Of a stretch of 15,372 nucleotides of DNA, positions 1 to 9,824 are shown piece by piece. How positions within the stretch are numbered: the first letter of the stretch is position 1; each line of letters starts with the position of its first letter. Position numbers and translations under genes: made by a program. The DNA comes from CAZEDU01 sp964511185 (GTDB lineage Bacteria; Myxococcota; Myxococcia; Myxococcales; Myxococcaceae), in assembly GCA_964511185.1 (NCBI GenBank), contig CAZEDU010000124.1, forward strand, positions 1-15,372. Direction: 5' to 3'. The notes beneath the pieces were generated by a model, which saw only the letters and a program-made list of their open reading frames with translations, was not told where the DNA came from and ran no database searches.

Positions 1-1504
<1,504 letters not shown>

Positions 1505-1546
1505 CCCTTTAACACCGGGCCGGCGCCGGATACGCCTCGGCCGACG

Positions 1547-3001
1547 TCACCGCACGGCGAAGAAGCCGTCCTTCACGGTGACGCGCTGGGTGCCCGGCTC
1601 GCCGGTGTCTTCGCGGGTCCAGAGCTCGAAGCCGGTGGGCCAGTTCTCGTAGACGCCCGTCTTGAGCGCGAAGATCCAGTCGCGGGGCGCCAGCGTCGGC
1701 GCGCCATATATCTCCGGCGGGAGCGGCGGCAGCTCGAGCGAGCGGCGCGAAGCGGGCACCACCACGTTCCAGTGAAACCCAGGCTCGCCCAGGTACTCGC
1801 TCGGCTGGTGGTCGAGGACGATGACCTCGGCGTAGCTGGCGCGTTCGTCGCCGCTCCAGGTGACCTGCAGCGGGTTGGCCTGAACGATGGGCGGCTGCGC
1901 GTAGTTCCCCAGCGTCGGCGCGACCAGGGTGGCCGGCTTGAGCAACGAGAGCGACACGGAAGGGCCCCGGTCGACGACGAACTCGCCGAGCGAGATGCCG
2001 GTCGGCAGCCACGTCTGGCCGATGTAGACCAGGAAGCGCAGCCCCACCTGGTCGAAGGGCGCGGTGTAGTCCGGCCGCTTGAAGGCGATGGGCGGGACCG
2101 CGTGCGCGTCCTGCCGGAAGAGGTCGCGGCCGTGCATCGTGAAGTACGCGTACGCGTTCACGCGCTTGTCGCCGGCCTGGATGTTCTGAAACAGCTCGGC
2201 GTTCTCGATCTTCTCGAGCGTCAGCGGCTGGTCGACCGCGTGGCTGAGCACGACGTTCTGCTGGGTGACCTGGCCCGCGCCAGCCACCGGGACGTCCTTC
2301 ACCATGCCGATGCGCTTGATGCCATCGAACGGGTGTCGCTCCTGAGCGAAGAGGTCGGTCGCGCCGCTGCCGTAGCCGAACACGGGCATGCTGAACGCGT
2401 GGCTGTCGTCGGCCGCCACCATGCCCGCGAACTTTCGGCTCACCGCCGCGACGGTCACGATGAGGTCATTGGCCGACGTCGACGTCACCGTGCCGGCGAG
2501 GGTGCCCTGCTCCGTCGCGTCGGGGACGGATTGCGCGTTGCGCCCGAACCACAGCTCGTCGCCGGGCACGTCGACCAACGTGGTGAAGCGGTAACGCGTC
2601 TTTGGCTTGCCATCGGGACCCGTCCCCTGGACGGCGTAGCCCAAGGTCACCGTCTTGGGGCCCGAGTGGTCACCCGGAAAGACGGCGTCGCCGTGGGTGT
2701 CGATCCACTGCGTGAGCCGCGGCGGCCCTTCCAGGACGACGAGCGCGCGGGTGGCTGGCGCGCCGGGCGCCGCGGCAAAGCCGGTGTGCACCACGAGCTG
2801 CGGAGGCTTGGGCTCGACGCGCTCGGGCGTCTGGCCGGGGGCGGGCGCGGGCGTCGGCTCCACGCCGTCGCTGGTGGGCAACTGCTCCGAAGGACTTTGG
2901 AGCACCCCGCCGGGAGTCTGCCCGCCGTGACAACCCAGACCGAAGGCAGCCAGCACCGTGACCGCCGCGAGCCCTGAAAATAAAGGTGATCTCATCCTCA
3001 T
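1547..3001 (-). CDS. Lipoprotein-like exported protein of unknown function
   Basis: I do not recognise a family. The protein has ~484 residues from the ATG at 3001. A GTG at 3019 (six residues longer) and an ATG at 2995 are also possible, and none has a clear Shine-Dalgarno sequence. The N-terminus is a signal peptide: a short Arg-containing start, a hydrophobic stretch (LAAVTVLAAFGLG), then Cys in GLGCHGG. That suggests a lipoprotein, although Gly at -3 is not the usual Leu/Val of a lipobox. A Pro/Gln/Glu-rich linker follows (about residues 30-58). The rest is probably soluble and beta-rich, with no further membrane segment. Neighbours are a TonB-dependent receptor gene upstream and a radical SAM gene 42 bases downstream, all on the minus strand. 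An envelope location is inferred from the signal peptide only. Confidence 0.8.
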   Translation of the reverse strand: MRMRSPLFSGLAAVTVLAAFGLGCHGGQTPGGVLQSPSEQLPTSDGVEPTPAPAPGQTPERVEPKPPQLVVHTGFAAAPGAPATRALVVLEGPPRLTQWIDTHGDAVFPGDHSGPKTVTLGYAVQGTGPDGKPKTRYRFTTLVDVPGDELWFGRNAQSVPDATEQGTLAGTVTSTSANDLIVTVAAVSRKFAGMVAADDSHAFSMPVFGYGSGATDLFAQERHPFDGIKRIGMVKDVPVAGAGQVTQQNVVLSHAVDQPLTLEKIENAELFQNIQAGDKRVNAYAYFTMHGRDLFRQDAHAVPPIAFKRPDYTAPFDQVGLRFLVYIGQTWLPTGISLGEFVVDRGPSVSLSLLKPATLVAPTLGNYAQPPIVQANPLQVTWSGDERASYAEVIVLDHQPSEYLGEPGFHWNVVVPASRRSLELPPLPPEIYGAPTLAPRDWIFALKTGVYENWPTGFELWTREDTGEPGTQRVTVKDGFFAVR

Positions 3002-3080
3002 GGGCCCGCTTTTCGTCACTTCGCAGAAGCGATGTCAAACGACAGCCCAGCCCTTGTCCGCCGCCGGTTGCAGCGCTCTG

Positions 3081-3347
3081 TCAGCGCATCCACCATCCAA
3101 ATAGGTTGAAGAGATCGAAGATCGGAGACCCGTCTCGGCTCCGGGAAGCGGCCTTCACCGGGGCGGGCTGCGCCTTGAAGTGGTGAAGCCTTCCCTCCAG
3201 CAGATCGCTAAGACCCGGCTTGCCTGAATGATTCGGCGTTCTTCCGAAGGTTTGGCTCTCCCTCAGAATGGCATTGAAGGTCGCTCGCGAAGGGGAGCCG
3301 ACGTTGCTCGCCGGACGCGTGACGCCAAGAGAAGGAATATGTGGCAC
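3081..3347 (-). CDS. Possible small ORF, 88 aa, unknown
   Basis: This frame starts at a GTG at 3347 with GGAG six bases upstream and runs 88 codons to a TGA at 3081. It fills most of the 402-base gap between the TonB receptor gene and the lipoprotein-like gene. The product would be basic and Ser/Pro-rich, with no signal peptide and an aromatic tail (IFDLFNLFGWWMR). I know no family like it. Third-position GC is lower than in the flanking genes, so coding pressure is weak. The same frame stays open upstream into the end of the receptor gene, so its openness alone is weak evidence. It may be a real small protein, a decayed gene end or noncoding DNA. Confidence 0.3.
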   Translation of the reverse strand: MPHIPSLGVTRPASNVGSPSRATFNAILRESQTFGRTPNHSGKPGLSDLLEGRLHHFKAQPAPVKAASRSRDGSPIFDLFNLFGWWMR

Positions 3348-3421
3348 GGGCCGCTCCGTCGATTGGGGGAACGGAAGATTGTCGCTCGCCTCGCTGACGG
3401 AGTTGCCCCTCCGAATCCTTT

Positions 3422-6400
3422 TCAGAACGTCACCCGAAGCCCGAGCCGCACCTCGCGCGGCGGCTGAAACTCCAGCGTCTCCTTGTAGTTGGGGTTCGCT
3501 CTCACCCGGCGGCCTCGGGTGTCGCGCAGGTCCGGAAGGTCCGCGGCGCTGCCCTCCTCGAGAGGCGTCACGTCGCTGAACGTGTAGCGCTCGTCGACCC
3601 GGAGCGCGCTCTGCAGCCCGAGCAGATTGAACACGTCGAGCGAGGCCGTCAGCGTGTTGGCGGGCGTCAGCCGCAGCTGGTAGGCGAGCCGAGCGTCCAG
3701 GGTGTGCACCCACGGCAGCCGCCCCGCCGCGCCGCGCGGGAGCAGGTACGCGCGCCGCCCCTCGTCGTCGACGACGAGGTAGCTCACCGGCGTGCCCGAG
3801 AAGGAGCGGTGCGCGCCGCCCACGGTCAGGCTGTGGATGGCGCCCAGCGGCACCTCCTTCGCCGCGAAGAGCTTGAGCTGGTGCCGCACGTCCAGCGGCA
3901 GCGGCCCTGTCGCCCCGACGCCGCTGTCGAACAACGTGGTGCCGTGCGGCACGAGCTCGCCGAAGTCGCCGGTCGGCCCAGCCATGTTCCCGCGCAAGGT
4001 GGCGAAGGTGTAGCTCGCCTGCCCCAGCCACTGCCGCGCGAAGACCTTCGAGAACGACAAGGTGACGGCGTCGTAGTCGCGCACCGCCGGCGCGCTGGAG
4101 GCCGCGGCGCCACGACCGGGGTTGGCCAACAGCACGCTCTGCCCATCGACGCTCAGCGTCTCGAGCGCGGACTGCAGGTAGCGCTTGGTGAAGGTCAGGC
4201 CGATGACGCCGCCGGGAAACGCCTCGTACTCGCCGCCGACGACCACCTCGTCCACCGCAGGCGCCAGGACGTTGGCGTCGACGGTCACCGGGGTGGACGC
4301 CACGTACCGGCGCGGGGCAGCGGGGTCGGTGCCCACGTCGACCGCGTTGGCGGGGTCCTCACAGGACAGCTCTTGCTGCCCGGGATCCTGCGGGTTGCAG
4401 GCCGCCGCGCTCACCGCCGACCGCACCGTGGGCGACGCGGTGAGCCGGTCGACGAGCGCCAGCGGCACGCTCTGGTAGTAGCGCGCGTAGTGGGCGAAGA
4501 GCCGCGAGCGCCCCGCGCGCGTGAAGTCATAGAGCACGCCCACGCGCGGCGAGAGCTGGTGCGGCAACGACAGCGCCGGCTGGCCGTTCGCGCCGTAGAG
4601 CGTCTGGGTGTCGTAGCGCACCCCCGCGTTCACCCGGAAGACGTCGAGCACGCTCCAGCTGTCCTGGAGGTAGCTGCCCAGCGTCGTCGACATCACCCGG
4701 GAGCGCACGCTGGAGAAGCGCGTGGCGGTGTTGCCGTCGTGCGCCTCGCCGTACTCCGTCTTCCAGAAGGCGCTGCCGTCCTCCCACTCTTCGTAGAGCG
4801 CGCCGCCGCTGAACGCCTTGTGGTGGCGATAGCGCGCGTGCTCCAGGTCGACGCCCGCCTTGAGCCAATGCGTGCCGAGCAGCTGAAGCCGGTAGGCGAC
4901 CGACCCGCGCGCCTGGTAGCGATCGAGCAGCGCCGTCGACAGCTCGCCGGGGCCGCCGGTTCGGTACGCGTCCACTGGACAGAGGGCGCCGGACGGGCCG
5001 CACGCGCCGCCCGGGACGGCCTCGAAGTCCTTCAGCGAATGCGCAGGTCGCCTCCGCCACCGGGTCTGCGCCACGCCGGCGAGCCCGCTGTTGGAGGCCA
5101 GCGCGCTCCCGTCGACCGGCAGCGAGGACTGGTCCTGATGGTGCCAGCCCAGCGCGGTCTCGAGGACCAGCCGCTGGCGCAGGTAGCTCGAGCTGGTCTG
5201 CAGCGCGACCCCCGTGGCGTTGGCGGTGCGCACGTGCGCCAGTGTCCCGGCGCTCCCGGACAGGTCGCCCGGCGGAAGGCCGGTGTACGGGTCCAAGTCG
5301 AACGCGCCGCGGGTGGCGCTCTGGGTCGGCGTGCCGAACACCGACAAGTGGATGCGGTGCCGGCCGCTCGGCGCGTAGGTCAGCTTGCCCAGGTAGTGGA
5401 ACCGGCGCTGGTCCGCGAAGAAGCCTTGCGCCGAGCCAGGCACCTCTTCGGTCTGCGCGCGGCCGTAGAGGTCGACCAGCGGCGCGCCGTTGTCGTCGAC
5501 CGCCACGCGCCGGACGCTGCGCGCGAGCCGGTAGCGCGTGAAGGCGGAGACGAAGCCCGCGGAGAGGAAGAGCCGATCTTTGACGATGGGGCCTGACACC
5601 TCGCCGCCGAAGTCGCCCAGGTTCCACAGCCGCTGCTCCGTCTGCACGGAGGTGCCGCCCAGCCCGACCGCGCCGCGCTTTCCTTCCAGCGCGCCGGGGA
5701 CCCAGGCGCCAAACACGCCGCCGCGCCAGCGGCTGCCGCCCGTCCGCGTGACCGCGCGCAAGACGCCCCCCGACGCGCGGCCGTGCTCGGGCAGAAAGCC
5801 CGCCGTCACCACGTGCACCTCTTCGAGCAGCTCCAAGCTGAGCGGCGTCGCCAGCAGGCTCACCGCCGGGTCGCCCACGTTGAGGCCGTCGATGAAGTAG
5901 CCGTTCTCTACCGACGAGGCGCCGTGGACCGACAGACCGTAGCGCTCGGGCAGGACGCCCGGCGCCAGCTCGGCGAGCGCCTCGAACGAGCGGGACGCGG
6001 CGTTGCGTGTGCCGGGCGCGACGAGCGGAAGCCGCCGCGTCTCCTCCTCGGTGACGTGCAGGCCCAGCTGCATGCTGCCTTGGTCGACGCTCGGCCCAGG
6101 CCCTTCGAGCTCGGTTTCGTCGGCCTCGGTGCGGGCGCGCGTGAGCGCCGCGTCGAGCACCAGCGCTTGCCCCAACCGCACGGTGACGTCCCGCCGCAGC
6201 CACAGCGCGAACCCTTCGGCGTCGACGGTGAGCTCGTGGTTCCCCGCAGGCACCGCGAGGAGCCGATAGCCGCCCGACGCGTCGGTCGTCGTCTCGAGCA
6301 CGTGCGGCCCGTTCTCGAACGTCAGGGTGACGAGCGCGTCGGTGACGGGCCTTTGCGCCTCATCGGTGACGCGCCCCTGCAGCACCGCGCCCTGTCCGTA

Positions 6401-6457
6401 CGCCAGCGCTCCCCACAGACACACCCAGCCCGCGATGCCACCGAATGCCTTCTTCAA
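3422..6457 (-). CDS. TonB-dependent receptor, Oar-like, with carboxypeptidase-regulatory-like domain
   Basis: This 1011-aa outer-membrane protein starts at TTG 6457, followed by KKAFGG; GGAGG lies 11 bases upstream. Residues 1-22 form a signal peptide ending in AYG. Residues ~23-108 are a carboxypeptidase-regulatory-like beta-sandwich (LQGRVTDEAQRPVTDALVTL, then GGYRLLAVPAGNHELTV). Residues ~135-245 form the plug (LSVHGASSVENGYFIDGLNV, EEVHVVTAGFLPEHGRASGG). The remaining ~760 residues alternate like a 22-strand barrel and end in a terminal Phe (LRLGLRVTF), the usual signal for barrel assembly. No obvious TonB box is visible. The substrate cannot be read from sequence; Oar-type receptors in myxobacteria and Bacteroidetes are linked to protein or peptide traffic. 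No TonB/ExbBD genes are nearby. Confidence 0.92.
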   Translation of the reverse strand: MKKAFGGIAGWVCLWGALAYGQGAVLQGRVTDEAQRPVTDALVTLTFENGPHVLETTTDASGGYRLLAVPAGNHELTVDAEGFALWLRRDVTVRLGQALVLDAALTRARTEADETELEGPGPSVDQGSMQLGLHVTEEETRRLPLVAPGTRNAASRSFEALAELAPGVLPERYGLSVHGASSVENGYFIDGLNVGDPAVSLLATPLSLELLEEVHVVTAGFLPEHGRASGGVLRAVTRTGGSRWRGGVFGAWVPGALEGKRGAVGLGGTSVQTEQRLWNLGDFGGEVSGPIVKDRLFLSAGFVSAFTRYRLARSVRRVAVDDNGAPLVDLYGRAQTEEVPGSAQGFFADQRRFHYLGKLTYAPSGRHRIHLSVFGTPTQSATRGAFDLDPYTGLPPGDLSGSAGTLAHVRTANATGVALQTSSSYLRQRLVLETALGWHHQDQSSLPVDGSALASNSGLAGVAQTRWRRRPAHSLKDFEAVPGGACGPSGALCPVDAYRTGGPGELSTALLDRYQARGSVAYRLQLLGTHWLKAGVDLEHARYRHHKAFSGGALYEEWEDGSAFWKTEYGEAHDGNTATRFSSVRSRVMSTTLGSYLQDSWSVLDVFRVNAGVRYDTQTLYGANGQPALSLPHQLSPRVGVLYDFTRAGRSRLFAHYARYYQSVPLALVDRLTASPTVRSAVSAAACNPQDPGQQELSCEDPANAVDVGTDPAAPRRYVASTPVTVDANVLAPAVDEVVVGGEYEAFPGGVIGLTFTKRYLQSALETLSVDGQSVLLANPGRGAAASSAPAVRDYDAVTLSFSKVFARQWLGQASYTFATLRGNMAGPTGDFGELVPHGTTLFDSGVGATGPLPLDVRHQLKLFAAKEVPLGAIHSLTVGGAHRSFSGTPVSYLVVDDEGRRAYLLPRGAAGRLPWVHTLDARLAYQLRLTPANTLTASLDVFNLLGLQSALRVDERYTFSDVTPLEEGSAADLPDLRDTRGRRVRANPNYKETLEFQPPREVRLGLRVTF

Positions 6458-6466
6458 AGGTGTCAG

Positions 6467-6483
6467 CCCCTCCCTGCGAGGGG
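6467..6483 (-). promoter_or_regulatory. Hairpin over the receptor's ribosome-binding site
   Basis: In the minus-strand transcript a perfect 6-bp stem (CCCCTC pairing with GAGGGG, 5-base loop GCAGG) sits just before the TTG start of the TonB-dependent receptor gene. The 3' arm contains the purine-rich Shine-Dalgarno stretch, which would be hidden when the stem forms. This could lower or control translation of the receptor. The stem is directly visible; a regulatory role is inference, and short G/C stems are common in DNA this rich in GC. Confidence 0.4.
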
Positions 6484-6522
6484 AGACCTTAAACCATCGG
6501 GCTCGGCAACAGCGCGGCGAGC

Positions 6523-7722
6523 TCAGCCCTCGAGCTTCAAGTGCTCGAAGTGGGTCGGAATCAGCCGCTGCCGATAGCGCGGCCCGCCGCGGTAGCTCCC
6601 GCCCGGCGTCGCGGTGTCGAGCGCGGCCTGCTCGGTGGCCTGGCGAAACGCTGGCAGCGACGCCAGATAGTAATCCCAGCCGTCGGTTTGGCGGCTGACG
6701 CGGTAGTTGCCGCTCAAGAGCACCTTCGCGTCGCGCCTGGTCGGCATCGAGCCGACGTAGTGGCTGAGCAGGCGCAGCTGTTCGCTCGTCAAGTAGTCCA
6801 TCGCGTTCGAAAAATCGAATGCAGCGACCTTCTCACCCGAGCGACGCAGAGCGACGTTGAGCGCGCGCATCGTCGACTTGCCGGTCAGGCTGCCCTTCAC
6901 TGGTACAATTTGACCGTGCATCGCCTTGGCCTTCACGCGGGCGAACGCCTCGTCGCTGCCTAGGAAGGTCGCGGCCCAGCGCGCGTCGGTCTTCGCGTAA
7001 GAGCGCAGCGATTGCGCCAGCCGCGGCAGGCTCCAGCGGTACTGCGCGTCCCATCTGGGGTTGCTGCCGACGCTCTCGATGTACGAATGAAAAGCGCGCG
7101 CGGGCGCGGGCAGGTTGGGGTCGTTCACGCCCTGTCGCTGCGCGGCGCCGGCCTCGAGCGACTGCAAGAACGCCTCGTCCGCGGCGCGGCTGGGCACACG
7201 GGGAGCCTGGACGCTCTTCGGGTCTTGCTTGAGCAGCATCGCGAGGAGCTCGTGGCGGTTCTTGGCGATGCGGATGAGGTCGATGAGGCCGCGGGTGAAC
7301 TCGGTGGTGCGCGGGTCGATGTCGAGCACGAAGGTGGTGCCGTCGACGAGCAGCGAGTCGTTGAGCGCGCGGAAGCTGCCGACCGAGATGACGGCGCCCT
7401 TCTTGACCGGCCCGAACGCGCGCAGCTGCCGCCAGTTGTCGGCCTCGTTCGGAATGACGAACAGACAGTCCGCGAACCAGGGAATCGACTCCTCGGGGAT
7501 GAGCGCGTCGCCGTGGCGGACGACCCGCTCTCCCCGCTCGGCGAGCAGAGGCGACTTCAGCTCGAGCCGCACTGTGTCCGGACGGCTCGCCGGACGCACC
7601 GGCGCCTGCGGCCGCAGAGGCACCCGAATCGAAGACGACGCACCGGTCCTGGGAAACGGGCCGCTCGGCCGAAGGCGGGCGAAGAAGCGCTGGGAAGCAG
7701 GCGGAGTGACGAACGCAGGCAC
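6523..7722 (-). CDS. LIC_10091-like protein (putative methyltransferase-like fold)
   Basis: This is a 399-aa protein from a GTG at 7722; the frame has no other common start between there and an upstream TGA, and no strong ribosome-binding site is visible. The first ~50 residues are Arg/Pro-rich and look disordered, with no clear signal peptide. Two blocks recall, from memory, the LIC_10091 family of Leptospira and other bacteria, whose structure resembles Rossmann-type methyltransferases. The first is residues ~110-165 (SVGSFRALNDSLLVDGTTFV, then LDIDPR and a helix with NRHELLAMLL). The second is ~258-338 (FARVKAKAMHGQIVPVKGSL, then AFDFSNAMDYL and the LLSHYVGSMP region). No enzymatic activity is proven for that family. 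The receptor gene follows 65 bases downstream on the same strand. Confidence 0.72.
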   Translation of the reverse strand: MPAFVTPPASQRFFARLRPSGPFPRTGASSSIRVPLRPQAPVRPASRPDTVRLELKSPLLAERGERVVRHGDALIPEESIPWFADCLFVIPNEADNWRQLRAFGPVKKGAVISVGSFRALNDSLLVDGTTFVLDIDPRTTEFTRGLIDLIRIAKNRHELLAMLLKQDPKSVQAPRVPSRAADEAFLQSLEAGAAQRQGVNDPNLPAPARAFHSYIESVGSNPRWDAQYRWSLPRLAQSLRSYAKTDARWAATFLGSDEAFARVKAKAMHGQIVPVKGSLTGKSTMRALNVALRRSGEKVAAFDFSNAMDYLTSEQLRLLSHYVGSMPTRRDAKVLLSGNYRVSRQTDGWDYYLASLPAFRQATEQAALDTATPGGSYRGGPRYRQRLIPTHFEHLKLEG

Positions 7723-7912
7723 GACCGAAATTGTCGGCTCGGCCGCAATGAAGTTGCTGAATTTGCTGGCGGTCGAGCCTCAGGCGGGGCGCTGCGACAA
7801 AACGCCTTTGATCACGGCCGTTCCCGCCACGTCGATTCGAAGTTTCGCGTCAGTCACCCCATTCGAATGAATCGAGCACCTTCTTGAGCGGCTCATCGGC
7901 GGGGTACTTTGG

Positions 7913-8551
7913 TTAGGGCGCGGCGTGGGTCGGTGGCGGAATCGCAACCTCGAGATCGCCCTCATGACCTTCGCCTCCGGGAATCTGGTCAGAGCCAAAG
8001 GAGACGAGGGTTGGGCTAATGCCTCGCCACTCGAGCTTCACCGGGTTGCCCCATCGGTCGACGAGCTGGAAGCCGAGCGGCCGCTCTCGGTCCAGTGTCG
8101 CCGTGGTCGAGGTCGGGTCTTGCGCGCCGGCCCAATCCGCGAGAGCGCGCCCCCACTGCTCGAGGTCGCGCCGTGTGAGCTCTCGATTGAGCGTGGACAC
8201 AAGGTGCATGAGCCCTTGCGATGAGATGTCGAATACCAATGGGTCTTGTAGGACGACTGCCTCGAGCTTCTCGCGCTGTGCCTCTGAAAGAGGGTGCTCC
8301 GCCTGCGCCCGCTTGAGCCTTTCGCGCAGGGCTCTGCGCTGTCGATCCTGTTGCGTCTTCACTTTCGGCCATCGAAGTGGGAACAGGAGGCTGTACCCCA
8401 GGCCACGTGTGCGAGCGATGGCCTCGGAGCGGCGCCTGCCGTCAGGGTCTTGGTGGGCTTGGACCTCACGCGAGTCGAGCACCTCGTGGGCAAGAATCCA
8501 GCCGGCCTCGGCGACCTCGACCCCCAATCCAGCTTCCATCAATTCGCGCAC
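7913..8551 (-). CDS. Protein with GspG/type II pseudopilin-like C-terminal domain
   Basis: The 212-aa reading frame starts at GTG 8551, with poor ribosome-binding-site support. Its last ~50 residues show the C-terminal pattern of major type II pseudopilins: DRWGNP at 165-170, SFGSD at 184-188, Gly-Gly-Glu-Gly and Asp199 near the end, residues that in GspG contribute to a calcium site. The N-terminal prepilin signal and hydrophobic helix of true pseudopilins are absent; the front is helical and charged. The frame is open back to a TAA at 8624, the stop of a 61-aa membrane protein in the same frame. The two may be co-translated genes or one anchored protein split by a stop. Assignment beyond the C-terminal domain is uncertain. 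Confidence 0.65.
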   Translation of the reverse strand: MRELMEAGLGVEVAEAGWILAHEVLDSREVQAHQDPDGRRRSEAIARTRGLGYSLLFPLRWPKVKTQQDRQRRALRERLKRAQAEHPLSEAQREKLEAVVLQDPLVFDISSQGLMHLVSTLNRELTRRDLEQWGRALADWAGAQDPTSTTATLDRERPLGFQLVDRWGNPVKLEWRGISPTLVSFGSDQIPGGEGHEGDLEVAIPPPTHAAP

Positions 8552-8623
8552 GACGCGCTCGACGTCGCTTTGGCTGGGGCTCAGCGCACCCGGCGCGGCG
8601 AGGCACGGCCCTGGGCCAGCATG

Positions 8624-8809
8624 TTACGCCTCGAGCACTCGGTGGATTTGAGTGGTGCGCGCCGCGAGCGCGCGGCGGCCCTCTGCGGATGCGGCTTCGG
8701 CGAGTAGAGTCTGCATCTCTGCCTCGGGCGACCACCGCACCACGAGCGCGTAGTAGGCGGCGCCCAAGCTCAGCCCTACAGCCAAGACCGCGAAAACCAA
8801 TCTCTTCAT
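8624..8809 (-). CDS. Small single-pass membrane protein, 61 aa
   Basis: It starts at ATG 8809 with AGGGG ten bases upstream; a longer GTG start at 8866 is possible but adds a poor N-terminus. The product opens with Lys-Arg and one hydrophobic helix (LVFAVLAVGLSLGAAYYALVV, residues ~4-24), followed by a charged Ala/Glu/Arg-rich tail that may be a coiled coil. It ends at a TAA in the same frame as the downstream pilin-like gene, which lacks a membrane anchor of its own. Function is unknown. Confidence 0.5.
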   Translation of the reverse strand: MKRLVFAVLAVGLSLGAAYYALVVRWSPEAEMQTLLAEAASAEGRRALAARTTQIHRVLEA

Positions 8810-9021
8810 GCTCAAACAACCCCTGAATCGACCGTCGAGGGAACCTTTTCTTGAGGCTCCGCACAATGGTCACGGAAGCGCTCGTTTGGAAATCAAGCCG
8901 TTCGCTCAATTGTGATGCAGAGCAGATGGGCTGCCGAGCAACGCTGATTGCACAGTGGCTCGGATGGCGTGGGTCAGAGCTGTGTAGTGCCTGACCAGAC
9001 GACTTTGGAGCCCTCTACCGC

Positions 9022-9642
9022 GTGATGTTCCTCGCTCTCTTACTCATCGGCGCTCTCTTTGTGTTCTTGGCACTTGCCGGTGTCGTGGTCTTCGGTCAGA
9101 ACCGAGTCGCGGCAGTGGCCATGTTGGTTCTCTCGTGCGTGGCGCTTCCGCTCGCGGTCCTCGCCGTGAGCGAAGTGATTCACCGGCCCGGGGCTGGTTC
9201 CGCCTATCTCGCCCTCGGCTTCATCACATCAACGCTGATGGCCAGCCTTCTCCAACTGGCCCGGCCGAAGCTGAAGCAGCGGCAGAAGACGGTGACCTCC
9301 CTCGTGACTGGAGCGATTCTCGTGACGGCGCTCGCAATGCGCCACAATCCGTGGGCCGCCTACGGCGTTTGCTTCACCGAAGACACGCCGGGCTTCTCCG
9401 GTAGCTTTCGGAGTTTCACACCCGTCGACTGCACAGATAGTTCTCGCGCGCTCGGTGAGCCTGTCGGCGCAACCTACGCCACGATGCGCTTTGCTGATTT
9501 GGATGGTGACCACATCGACGAGCTCACGGTGACCCAAAGTACGCTGTCATGTCCCGGCGCCGGCTGGTGTGTCGAACACCCCTCGCCGAGATCTTTCAAG
9601 ATCACCCGAGAGCCGGTGCTTCGAGTGGTTCCCTTCCGTTGA
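9022..9642 (+). CDS. Four-helix membrane protein with FG-GAP-like C-terminal motif
   Basis: The frame starts at GTG 9022 (an ATG follows at 9025), with GGAG 11 bases upstream, and encodes 206 residues. Hydrophobic segments lie at about 2-25, 29-50, 59-80 and 89-106. The last ~100 residues are soluble, with four cysteines (117, 137, 177, 183) that could form disulphides if exported. DLDGDHIDEL at 159-168 fits the Asp-rich calcium-binding motif of FG-GAP/VCBS-type repeats, though only one copy is seen. I know no named family for this architecture. It is transcribed away from the pilin-like pair, and the 212 bases between them must hold both promoters; no clear -35/-10 pair stands out. Confidence 0.65.
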   Translation: MMFLALLLIGALFVFLALAGVVVFGQNRVAAVAMLVLSCVALPLAVLAVSEVIHRPGAGSAYLALGFITSTLMASLLQLARPKLKQRQKTVTSLVTGAILVTALAMRHNPWAAYGVCFTEDTPGFSGSFRSFTPVDCTDSSRALGEPVGATYATMRFADLDGDHIDELTVTQSTLSCPGAGWCVEHPSPRSFKITREPVLRVVPFR

Positions 9643-9694
9643 GCCGTTGGCCATTAGGAGTTGTTGCTTGCCAACGCCGTTCGCCTCTCGCGGC

Positions 9695-9709
9695 CTGACA
9701 CCTCTCCCC
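9695..9709 (+). repeat. Left copy of 15-base direct repeat
   Basis: CTGACACCTCTCCCC recurs exactly at 10946-10960 in the same orientation. The two copies border a lower-GC stretch holding a broken gene and a TPR gene. The left copy has no matching inverted arm beside it. Confidence 0.5.
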
Positions 9710-9824
9710 GGGCGGCGAGCTCAGCCCCCTACTCGACCTCGTCCCAGCCTCGCTCTGATTGGCTGGGCGGTCTCGGTATTGTCAGCTCCGTGGCGCCCAG
9801 TCGGCGGTCGACGTCCCAAGCGGT

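Noticed and set aside
3704..5596. Plus-strand open frame of 630 codons
   Set aside because: It is antisense to the TonB-dependent receptor, whose signal peptide, plug and barrel are clear; composition is shadow-like.
6871..6894. P-loop-like GSLTGKST in the LIC_10091-like protein
   Set aside because: Only three residues separate the two glycines, so it does not fit GxxxxGK[ST], and no Walker B is evident.
7723..7912. Possible 38-codon minus-strand ORF between the pilin-like and LIC_10091-like genes
   Set aside because: It has an ATG but no ribosome-binding site and no recognisable sequence; too short to support.
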